Shown piece after piece: positions 33,479-42,984 of a stretch of 64,000 nt of DNA. The notes under the pieces were generated by a model. The model did no database searches. It saw only the letters and a list, made by a program, of their open reading frames with translations, and was not told the DNA's origin. The DNA is taken from positions 62,001-126,000 of the forward strand of contig JAPYXD010000678.1 in NCBI GenBank assembly GCA_030998225.1, written 5' to 3'. The first letter of the stretch is position 1, and the number at the start of each line of letters is the position of its first letter. The position numbers and the translations under genes were made by a program. Source of the DNA: Diplolepis rosae. Lineage: Eukaryota; Arthropoda; Insecta; Hymenoptera; Diplolepididae.

Positions 33479-34602
33479 ACATTCTCATCATGGATGAGAA
33501 GGTATTGGTTTTATGTGAAAAATGACTTTCGAAATTTTCATCAAATCTTTACGTTTTGAGACCCCCTGAGTCAGAAAAAAGGGTTTTTACGAAAGTGTCT
33601 GTCTGTCTGTCTGTCTGTAGTAGGTCGTGTGCGGCATAACTCTCGATAGAATTATCAGATTGAATTGAGCTTTGGTACACTTTATCGGAGCCGAAAAAGT
33701 AAGGACAAGTTCGTTAACCAGCCACATCCAATCAAAATTGAGGGATGGAGCACTACTTTTGTGTTTTTGAAAATAATTTTTTGAAAAAATCAAAAATTTC
33801 AATACTGGTTTTTGATAGTGCTCATTAATCTCTACAAATTATCCTCATAACATTTTTTGATTAAATCAAAATTAGATATGTTACAGCATATTCAAATTCG
33901 AAAAAAGTCAATATCAAAATTCCATTTTCCAGTTAAATTATACGAGATACGTAAAAATTTTATGATACAATATTATTTTCTACATAAAGGCCTTCAAATT
34001 TGAGTGGTAACATTTTTTCATAAGATGCATATTTTTCTTTTTAATTAAAAAAAAAACTATTGAAAATCCAAAATTCAATTTTTTAACAATAATATGTAAA
34101 ATACGAAAAAAACGTAAGAATACAAAGTTGTTCGTTTCAAAGAGATCTACAAATTTTGTCTGACGCAGTTTCTGATAAAACATATATTTTTCATTTCAAT
34201 TCCAAAAAATACGTTTAAAATTCAAAAATTCCATTTTTTAGACAAAATATGTGAGATACAAAAAAAACGTTTATATGGAAAATTGTTTGCCTAAATGAGG
34301 TTTACAAATTTTCATAAGGACATTTGGAGACAGGATGTATATTTTATGTTTTGATTTTTAATATTAAAAAAATTCGATTTTTTTCACCAAAATATGTGAG
34401 ATACGAAATAAGCGTTGTTCTGCAAAATCGTTTCCTTAAATAAAGTCTACGATTGTTTTTTCTTTTTGAGAGATTTGGAAGAAAATAAATTATTTTAATC
34501 ATGTAATTTATTAAAAAGTTACTGAAATGTATACAGAAAACCGAGCGCGAAGCGCGAGCGTCATGATGAGAATGTGTTCCTTAAGGCTGATAGAGCCTTA
34601 AG
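33479..34602 (+). mobile_element. Helentron/DINE-1-like element, copy C (complete)
   Basis: The 5' end ACATTCTCATCATGGATGAG (hairpin) is followed by the CTGT tract at about 33597-33618 and a 1.1 kb non-coding body. The 3' end is GATGAGAATGTG (inverse of the 5' ACATTCTCATC) directly followed by the stem-loop CTTAAGGCtgatagaGCCTTAAG. Inverted termini with a 3' hairpin beyond the second terminus are the structural mark of Helentrons. This best-preserved copy defines the ends and provides the empty site for the TTAA MITE in copy B. Confidence 0.85.
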
Positions 34603-34870
34603 TAAATTTAATCTCCTGTTTCACTTAAATTCAAAAATAAATAGAGTGACTTTGAGAAAATGTGTAATTCACATCATCTGTAATATTATTATAAAATTGG
34701 TTTGAGCTTCAGTATCAAATTATAAGAAATAAACTTAAATGTATGCGAAGAGCACAAGACCGAGCGCGAAGCGCGACGATCGAATCGCGCGCCCTAGGTG
34801 CGCTTAAACTTACTTGCGAGCGAAGCGAACTGCGCGCGATGAGAATGTGCCCGCCAAGCGGGCAGATTTT
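34603..34870 (+). mobile_element. Second Helentron-like 3' terminus
   Basis: Another GATGAGAATGTG (34838-34849) is followed by the hairpin TGCCCGCcaaGCGGGCA (34848-34864), preceded by ACCGAGCGCGAAGCGCGACG and CGATCGAATCGCGCGCCC. The same tandem order occurs after copy A (12023-12310), so two 3' termini form one unit of the family. Confidence 0.7.
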
Positions 34871-35068
34871 TTGTAAACACATCTATGTCAATAAGTCTCC
34901 TTCCTTCGTTTCCGTTCACGCATATATTCATAAAATATAATAGTACTTATATTCTTATTAAGCCTCATTAAACATAATGACCCTGCTACAAAAATATGAT
35001 CAAAGAATATTGTGGGACAAGTCAATCATAATCGATAGAATTTCAATTTGACCCTATGTTTCTTGTAG

Positions 35069-35217
35069 AAATGAAAATCAAAGTGACATTCGTGCTAGAC
35101 TTAACCAAATCAAACAAGGTCAAACAGTTAAGATCCCAGAAAGTGGTCTAAAACTTGATGAAGATGCTGAGAATAAGAAAGACGATATCAACAATACAAT
35201 TTTTCTTAAACGAGCAG
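35069..35217 (+). CDS. Probable internal exon of an unidentified gene
   Basis: A 149-nt open segment lies between a good acceptor (gtttcttgtag) and a donor (GCAG|GTATAT). It encodes 49 residues, including SDIRARLNQIKQGQTVKIPE and KLDEDAENKKDD, with host-like composition and no stops. Phase in is 2, phase out is 1. I do not recognise the family and found no convincing partner exons, though the TSP1-like exons lie 5.7 kb downstream on the same strand. Confidence 0.45.
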
Positions 35218-36527
35218 GTATATACACTGAAAGCAAAATTCGAATTACTAGTTAATATCTAGTAGGACAGAGATGAATAGGATTATCTAAAGAAAAACTA
35301 GTAAAATCAACAAGATTTTCGGTTAATTTGAAGAAAAAATACAATACCTTCTATTGATGATGAAAATATGAAAAGAAACTAGTAATTCGACTAGCCAACC
35401 AATCAAATGGTTAATCTTACCAGTTTTTTTGGTGTATACTTCGAGTATTTCAGTTTGCATGTTGAATTTAGAAACTCTCTTTGTTTGTGTTAAAAAATTG
35501 AATAATCCCATTAAAATTAATATTCCAATTGATGTTTAAAAATTCATATTATTTCTATAATACTAGTAAAAAGACGCTGATCGTGGACTTTATAGTAAAT
35601 ATTTATAAACTTTTCTATATTTACTATAAAGTACTAAATATGAAGTTTTTTATATAATTACAGTGGATTGATTACGTAGTTTTTCTCGTCTTCATAATTT
35701 TTCTTATATTTCTTCATAATTGATATGCAAACTTGACCTAAAACATATATTGATATCTTGCAGTCAACAAGATTCCCATTACGTTTACGATATATTTCCC
35801 ACTTAATCTGACGATATGAAAAACGCAGACCAGAAGCAGTATTATGTATAATTTCATACTATATGTATATGTCCAATTTTAACACCAATAAGTATATTTT
35901 TATTTATTTTACCTCGAACATGAATTTGATTTGTTTTATCTCTCTTGTTACCTTTCAATTTTGCGAAATTTGGAGCGTAAAATCATGCGTAAGAAAAGAA
36001 ATGTTTTATGCAATCGATTTAAAACACATGATTTTGGAAATTTTATTCATGGATCATAAACATAAAGCTACAAAGAAAAAGTCCTTGCATTTGAAAAACA
36101 CTTGAAAATAATCGAGATCAAACACTAGAAATCTGTTAGACCCAAATTTAAAATTCTTCTTTTGGTGAAGATACACTAAAACACAGATTTACGCATTTAC
36201 GGAATATTATAATCGTAACGTTCGAAGAAGTTCCCAGCAGAGTTCAAACATTGGAATCGTAGATGGTACTTTTTCTCCTCCTTAAAAACGCGTCGGCCAG
36301 TTAGCGAACAGCAGACTTCGGACGCACGTGTGAGTGTGATCAGCCGAGCTGTCGCAGTAATACAACAATACAAGTTGCAATATTGCGAACGGTAATTACG
36401 AAAATAGTCTAGTGGCGTTAGTTGTAGTTGTTAGGTGTGTTAAAAGCTGTAGGTCGTTGATTCAATTCGCCCTCGGTCGGACACATTTAGTTAAGTTTTT
36501 TCGGCTAAAATGTTTGCCACTTGACAA
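35218..36527. other. Spacer; GC-richer block at 36260-36500
   Basis: 36260-36500 contains GCGTCGGCCAGTTAGCGAAC and GTGATCAGCCGAGCTGTCGC, unusual for the region and reminiscent of a 5' UTR or promoter. It might belong to the TSP1-like gene downstream, but no coding exon is visible. Otherwise AT-rich. Confidence 0.35.
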
Positions 36528-37386
36528 CCCTATTGAAAAACTTGACGTAAAACACGACTTCAAAAATGACATAAAAAATGACGTCAAAAATTACGTCAAA
36601 AATGACGTGAAAAACGACGTCAAAAATCACGTAAAAAACGAGGTTAAAAATTGGGACAGTTTTTTACGTCGTTTTTTATGTCATTTTTGACGTCGTTTTT
36701 GACGTACTTTTTTGTCTTTAAGAAGCCTTACATTTCCTATTACATTTTTGTGACTCCTTTACGAAATGCCCATTCCACTTTGAAATAAATTATTTTATTA
36801 TACAATAGTTCTTTTACTTTTAAGCATTTCTCAATTACGATATCCAATGAACGACCGAATATAAATTGTTAAGGCTTCTTAAAGTCGAAAAAGTACGTAA
36901 AAAACGTCGTCAAAAATAACGTAAAAAATGACGTAAAAAACTAACCCAATTTTTGACATTGTTTTTTACTTAATTTTTGACGTCGTTCTTTATGTCGTTT
37001 TTGACGTACTTTTTTGTCTTTAAGAAGCCTTAACAATTTATATTCGGTCGTTCATTGGGTATCGTAATTGAGAAATGCTTATCAGTAAAAGAACTATTGT
37101 ATAATAAAATAATTTATTTCAAAGTGGAATGGGCATTTCGTAAAGGAGTCACAAAAATGTAATATGAAATGTAAGGCTTCTTAAAGACAAAAAAGTACGT
37201 CAAAAACGACGTCAAAAATGACATAAAAAACGACGTCAAAAATGACGTAAAAAAGTGTCCTAATTTTTGACCTCGTTTTTTACGTAATTTTTGACGTCGT
37301 TTTTTATGTCATTTTTTACGCCATTTTTGACGTCCTTTTTTACGTCATTTTTTACGTTATTTTTTACGTCAAGTTTTTCAATAGGG
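36528..37386. mobile_element. Element of 859 bp built from GACGTCAAAAA repeats
   Basis: TIRs CCCTATTGAAAAACTTGACG / cgtcaagtttttcaataggg. Both terminal zones are arrays of about 12 bp (AAAAATGACGTC, AAAAACGACGTC) with several exact TGACGTCA palindromes. Between them 36717-36885 and 37019-37186 are near-perfect inverted copies (AAGCATTTCTCAATTACGAT...). The KNDVKND-type ORF over the array is a by-product of the 12-bp period. Confidence 0.85.
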
Positions 37387-37864
37387 AAATAAATGGAGGG
37401 AATCGACAAGGAGCAATGAAGATAAACAGTAGCACTACGAAATGATGCAATGAAAAAAAATGTTTATTCAATTTGGAATTATTATCATCGGAGATGGTAA
37501 AATCCATTTTTATTGATTTGACTTTCTAAGCCCTACTGTAGTCGAAATATTTGAATGCTCGAAAGTGAAACTTCGTTACCCATCATAGATTTTCAGAATT
37601 TGCCTCAATGTTTCAATTTTCACGACAGACAGCGAGTAATGATTGACATAATAAACTTTACCATGATGATGGGACCTTTTCACAACTTTTTCCAATAGTT
37701 CTGGTTTACTCTCTAAGATGGTACTTCTTCTCACGAAACGTAATACATGTAGCCATCAAATTTCTTTCCGTGTAGACAACAACACAGCCGAATAATGCGG
37801 AAATCGAAAATCCTCGCATCGTTCAAAAAATGCGAGAATCAAGCACACCCTGCTGCATACAAAA
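37387..37864. other. Spacer with a repeat shared with 60885
   Basis: 'gaataatgcggaaatcgaaaatcctcgcatcgtt' (about 37792-37825) and following 'tgcgagaatcaagc' recur at 60885-60940. No gene. Confidence 0.45.
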
Positions 37865-39420
37865 AGATAGAAATCTTATCCTTTTGAATCTTTATTATAG
37901 AAATAGAAAAAGATAGAGATAATTTATCCAATTCTATCTCTTTTTCATTCTAAATTCACGTCTATCTTTTCTAATAACTACTTTTCTATCCATTCCAGTC
38001 CTTTATCTATATTATCCTTAATCTTTTTCTATCTCTTTTTCAATATAAATTCACTTTTTTGACAGTAAAAGGGATGGCCTTTCCGGTTTTGTATAGTTGT
38101 TTATTCATAAAGTGCGTCAACGTTTCGACCAACTTTTTGGTCCTTATCAAGACTATAAAAGGAAAATACAAAATTAATTTATACAAAATTAATCTTGAGA
38201 AAATACAGATTTTAGTTAACAAATAATTATATATATATATAGTAAAAAATTTATGATAAAATTAAGAGAATAAGAAAAGAGAGAAAAAAATAATAAACAT
38301 ATACCATGGATATATGACATTTTGTTAAAATTTGTACTTTCTTGCATCAAAGTTGTTTGATATGTTGAGAAATTTTCAATGTTTTGTGTAAAGATATATT
38401 TTAAAATTCAATATTAAAAACGTAAAAATTATCTTCTATTATCTTGTAAAACTAACATGTTGTGATGATTATTTTAACTTTTTACAAGATAATTTTTACG
38501 TTTTTAATATTGAATTTTAAAATATATCTTTACATAAAACATTGAAAATTTCTCAACATATCAAACAACTTTGATGCAAGGAAGTAAAAATTTTAACAAA
38601 ATGGCATCCATGGTATGTTTATTATTTTTTCTCTCTTTTCTTATTCTCTTAATTTTATCATAAATTTTTTACTATATATATATATAATTATTTGTCAACT
38701 AAAATCTGTATTTTCTCAACATTAATTTTGTATAAATTCATTTTGTATTTTCCTTTTATAGTCTTGATAAGGACCAAAAAATTGGTTAAACGTTGACGCA
38801 CTTTATGAATAAACAACTATACAAAACCGGAAAGGCCATCCCTTTTACTGTCAAAATTATAATACCTGTTGACATCTACAAATATAAATTCACGTCTATC
38901 TTTTCCAATACTTACTTTTCTATCCCTTACAATCCTTCATCAATCCTCCTTAATCTTTTTCTATCCCTTAGTCAATCGCAATACACGTCTATATTTTTCA
39001 ATCTCCCCTTTTCTATCTTATTCTATTCCGCATCTATCAACGTCAATCTTTTTTTATCTCTTTGGCAATCTAACTTCACGTCTATCTTTTACAATCCTTC
39101 ATTCTCTATATCTCATCCTAAGCTTTATCTATCCACGTGAATCTTTTTCTATGTCTTTGTGAATCTAAATTCACGTCTATCTTTTTTAATTTCCCATTTT
39201 CTATCTTATTCTATCCTTTATCTATTCACGTGAATCTTTTTCTATCTTCTTGCCAATTGAGCTCTATGGCTATATTTTCCAATCACCTGATCTCTATCTC
39301 ATCCAATCCTTCATCAATCCACCTTAATCTTTTTCTATCTCTTCGTCAATCTAAATTCACGTCTATATTTTTCAATCCATTGACAGATTTCGTACGTATT
39401 TCACTTTGACTTTCAGTATT
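37865..39420 (+). repeat. TTTTTCTATC minisatellite, split by a palindrome
   Basis: Degenerate units of about 90-100 bp with the landmarks AAATTCACGTCTATCTTTTC, CCTTTATCTATT and AATCTTTTTCTATCTCTTTG at 37900-38055 and 38877-39410. The open frames over it are low-complexity (Phe/Leu/Ser/Ile) and not genes. The foldback at 38058-38856 sits inside it. Confidence 0.8.
38058..38856. repeat. Near-perfect 800-bp palindrome
   Basis: TTTTGACAGTAAAAGGGATG / catcccttttactgtcaaaa ends. Arms of about 385 bp meet near 38457, with roughly 95 percent identity. Each arm holds TTGATAAGGACC-aaaaagtt-GGTCGAAACGTTGACGC, a stem-loop followed by GAAACGTTGACG, similar in layout to hammerhead-like motifs of insect repeats. 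No coding capacity. Confidence 0.9.
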
Positions 39421-39760
39421 ATAGGCCTTGAATTTTTAAATGAGCTGCCCCTCGCCTTTACTTTTGATCAGAGCTTTGCATAATTTGGGTAGATATTCCA
39501 CTATAGAGTTATATATTATTATAATTTTTTCCCTAGTCAAATGTAACAAAATGTATTCAAATTTCACAGTCGGCTTTTGAAACTGAAAAAAAACGTTCGA
39601 AAAAAATTCTGGAGAAATTTCTGAGTATTTTACTGAAAATAACAAAGATTTTTTTCCTTATAAGTTTTTCTGTATCTTTCGTATTTCCATAGATAATAGA
39701 TCTTGAAAATAAAGGCCAGTTTTTCACACAATGCTTATAATTGCAATAAATTTAAATTAA

Positions 39761-41105
39761 CCCTCCGTCCGACACCCGGCTCCAGCCAGACCTTTTTTGT
39801 TTTCAATCGTTAATTAAATATATTTCTAATTCAGCTGGCGACTCGTGCTCCCAGGTAGCTTCCTGAAATTTTATTGGCTTTCGATCTATAACAAAATCAT
39901 GACCAAAAAGTCCTTAGAAAAGGATTTTATAAGGACATTGAAAAAGTACACCTTCGGACCGACACATGGTGCCTGGCTAGACCCTATACATTTTGTATGA
40001 ATACTTATGGAATCCCAAGTAACATTTTTGTAACTCAGCCGTATATGAGAAGGTGGGAGAGAAACAGACGTATATTCAATTTTTAAATTTTATTCTGCAT
40101 CCTCCTCCTTCATGCACACATCTGTACAAGCTTTACAAAAAATGTTATTCGGGATATGATATATTTTCATTATTTTCCCTGGCTCTTTTCTACTATTTCA
40201 TAGTAATTTTATATCCAGACTATCTTTTATGTTTATTCGACATACACGCATGTATATATTCATGTACACATAAGTACATTCGTGTGTATTATTACTATAA
40301 TTTTGTTTTTTTCTCTTTGTTCGCATCAGTTGACTAGTGAACATTGGACGTATAGCAAAATAGCGCGTAAACAACACATATAAGTAAATGTACGCAAACA
40401 CTGCCATGTATGTAATCATGTATATTGGTTATTTCTCTTATATTGCGCTTTGTGTATTTCGCATTTTGAGCGTTAATTGACGATTGAGTGTTAAACGACA
40501 AGTTAGTGCCAATAAAAAATATTTTTTATATTGTCTCTTTTGGAAATCCGATTTTCGGTACCTGCGAAGCGGGTTGAAACTGCGATTTTCAACCCTAGAG
40601 GCGAAACTTTAAAGTTAGGGTTGCAAACCTCAGTTTCGACCCGCTCTACAGGCGCCGAAAAACCCGTTTTTTCTGTTCGAAATATTCAAATACAGTGTGT
40701 CAACAACATTCAAAAATCGGATATACTTGTTTAGTTGCATTCCTGAGAAACAGTAAGAGAGTTCGTATCATATCATATATATCATAAAATTCATTGTGAT
40801 TCCTTTTTTTACTTCAAACGGCATTTAAATAACTCAAAATAAAATACAAAAATAAACGAAAAAAAACATGTTTTCCTTACAGTCCAAAACGTTTAAGGAA
40901 TTTTTTTCACATTTATACGTATTAAAACATAATATGCCAAAACCACTGAGAAAGGTAAGAGATAAAAAATGTTTACCTGCTTCTGACAAAAATGAGTGTG
41001 AAGGTAAGTCATATACTTGCATACGAATGCATGTAAATGCATAGGGGTCCAGCCAGGCACCATGTGTCGGTCCGGAGGGTATCGGGATAGGTGTCGGACG
41101 GAGGG
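39761..41105. mobile_element. piggyBac-type element (TTAA) containing a host-like exon
   Basis: TIRs CCCTCCGTCCGACACC / ggtgtcggacggaggg with TTAA on both sides (39757-39760 and 41106-41109). Subterminal inverse repeats are 39945-39985 (cttcggaccgacacatggtgcctggc) and 41048-41078. CCC...GGG ends and TTAA duplication are piggyBac hallmarks. No transposase. The exon 40883-41003 lies wholly inside and splices in frame to 41184, outside. Confidence 0.88.
40560..40665. repeat. Small palindromic repeat
   Basis: CCTGCGAAGCGGGTTGAAAC mirrors gtttcgacccgctctacagg around AACCCTAGAGG. A half-unit relative is at 14209-14245. Confidence 0.7.
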
Positions 41106-41344
41106 TTAAATTTTGAAATGTGTACTACAAAAATAAAGATAATTTTATGTTATGAAATAAAATTAATTCAATACTTTTATTAGGAAAATACCCAAAAATT
41201 TGGGATCATTGGGGAAACTGGTCAAAATGCAGTATTACTTGCGGAGTAGGAAAATTAACGAGATGGCGACATTGCATAGGTGGTAGCTGTGACTTGGGTG
41301 AAAAAGAAGCACAGCTTAAGACCTGTACCTTCGCTGCATGTTGA
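40883..41344 (+). CDS. Thrombospondin type-1 repeat protein, 3' exons
   Basis: Exon 40883-41003 (acceptor ttccttacag, donor GAAG|GTAAGT) encodes 40 residues ending DKKCLPASDKNECE. It joins in frame to 41184-41344 (acceptor tttattag), encoding KIWDHWGNWSKC, SITCGVGKLTRWRHC, then GGSCDLGEKE and TCTFAAC before TGA. W-x2-W-x2-W-S-x-C-S-x-T-C-G and six cysteines define a TSP1 repeat, normally extracellular and able to bind glycosaminoglycans or receptors. AATAAA follows the stop by one base. The signal-peptide exon is not identified; the in-frame Met at codon 18 has no signal sequence. A right-hand piggyBac-type TIR lies in the intron. Confidence 0.8.
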
Positions 41345-41470
41345 AATAAAAATATTATTATTTTTACAGGCAATATTTAATAATAATTAAATAAAAGCAT
41401 ATTTTTACATTAACATTGAGTTATGATCAATATGAATTACGGCTTAAATAATATACATATAAACACAGAC

Positions 41471-41560
41471 CAAGATTTGGGATCAATGGGGCAAATGGTC
41501 TTGTTGCGGTTCATCTTGTGGATCAGGAAAACTAACAAGGTGGCGTCACTATTCGTACGC
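41471..41560 (+). pseudogene. Duplicated, decayed TSP1 exon
   Basis: After an acceptor (aaacacag) the frame reads TKIWDQWGKWSCCGSSCGSG and KLTRWRH, then YSYA and a stop. It is clearly a copy of the exon at 41184, with the W-x2-W-x2-W core kept but the third and later cysteines lost. Confidence 0.75.
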
Positions 41561-41780
41561 GTAGCTAGCGGAAATACATCGTGTGAGTAGAAGACATAAT
41601 TAAAATCTTCACTGTTAGAAATTTCTGTATTAAACATCCATTGCAAACTTCCATTTCAGTAACGCATATTAAATTAAAAATACCTTCATCTTAAAAACTA
41701 CAAACTTTTAAAAATTTTAATACACATTTGTATATATTTTGATTGAAAAGTTATTAAATCTAATATGAATGTATATTAAT

Positions 41781-42315
41781 TTATGTGCCTCCGGCGCGTA
41801 AACTCATTTTTACGCTACAATTGAGAGTAGCGTAATGTTGTGTATTACGATACAGAGGAATGTAATGTAAAAATTGAACTGCGCATGTGCCTATAACCAT
41901 ACAGCGGAGCGTAATCTTCTTCTTCTTCTTCTTCTTCTTCTTCTTCTTCTTCGTACAGCATTGGCACCGTACTGACAAAGCCTTGTACATTTGAACTGCG
42001 CATGCTCTATTACAATACGCTACGGCTACGGCCATAGGCGCATGCGCAGTTCAATTTTTACATTTCATTCCTCTGTAGCGCAATACACAACATTGCGCTA
42101 CTCTTAACTGTAGCGAATAAACGAGTTTACGCGCCGGAGGCACATAAAATAGAATATGTCCCAATGCACACAATTCGGATAATTACGAGACTCACTTAAA
42201 ATGCTCGCGAAACTGATCGCGCCTCGGCTTCGTCTCGGCTTTATCTCGGCTTCGATCTCCTGCGAGCATTGTCGCTCGTCGCGTAATAACCCTCATTATG
42301 CGCCTAGACACATAA
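41781..42315 (-). repeat. R530 copy with internal inversion
   Basis: Begins TTATGTGCCTCCGGCGCG and ends with the inverse of the R530 left end at 42315. Between about 42008 and 42147 a second right end is present in inverse orientation (GCGCCGGAGGCACATAA). Holds a (CTT)n tract of about 12 units (41916-41952). Confidence 0.8.
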
Positions 42316-42984
42316 TATACTATTTTTATAATATACAAATGTGTTAATTTTAATTTACCACTTGTATATTAAAGTCTATTAAAATTAATTATTAGCTACA
42401 CCGGCATGGAACTTACTTTTTTCTTATTAATTATAAATGTATTCAAAAAGTATTAATTGCCATTGAGAATTAGAAAGATCATATGTTCTATATTAAATTA
42501 AATTTAGGACAAAAAGATACAGAAATAAGTAATAAAGCTATAAATACAGTAAAACCTTAATATTTTGCAATAGAACAATAGATAAAATGAAATAGGAAAT
42601 TTTCGAAATATGATTACGCTTTTTCAAAAACACGATGGGAATACTGTTTTTATATAATGTATTACTATTATCTATTGCAAACTTCACACTCTTTTTAGGA
42701 ATCAATAAAATTTAATTTGTTACAATCAAATTAGAAACTTAAAAATCTAATATTGAAAATAGTAATTTCTACTAAAAAAAAAACATTATATCCTATCTTG
42801 GCTTCAAACTTTGAAGAAAAAAAATATATATTTTATATCAGATTTCACACGCAAAAGTTTCTTCGTACACCAACTGTAAAGTATACTTTACTATAGTTTC
42901 AAACATTTAGAAGTAAAGTACTTAAAATTCCTACAATAAACTTCTAGATTGAAGCGCAAACAAATTTTTTCAACTGATTTTATC
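42316..42984. other. 3' flank of BLOC1S4, nothing else seen
   Basis: AT-rich. It presumably contains the BLOC1S4 3' UTR on the minus strand. Confidence 0.4.

Noticed and set aside
36412..36690. 92-codon ORF rich in K-N-D-V
   Set aside because: It arises from a 12-bp DNA repeat in a transposable element; codons simply follow the repeat period.
38793..39409. Overlapping ORFs of 90-115 codons rich in F, L, S and I
   Set aside because: They are translations of a TTTTTCTATC minisatellite in several frames, with no domain or conserved start.
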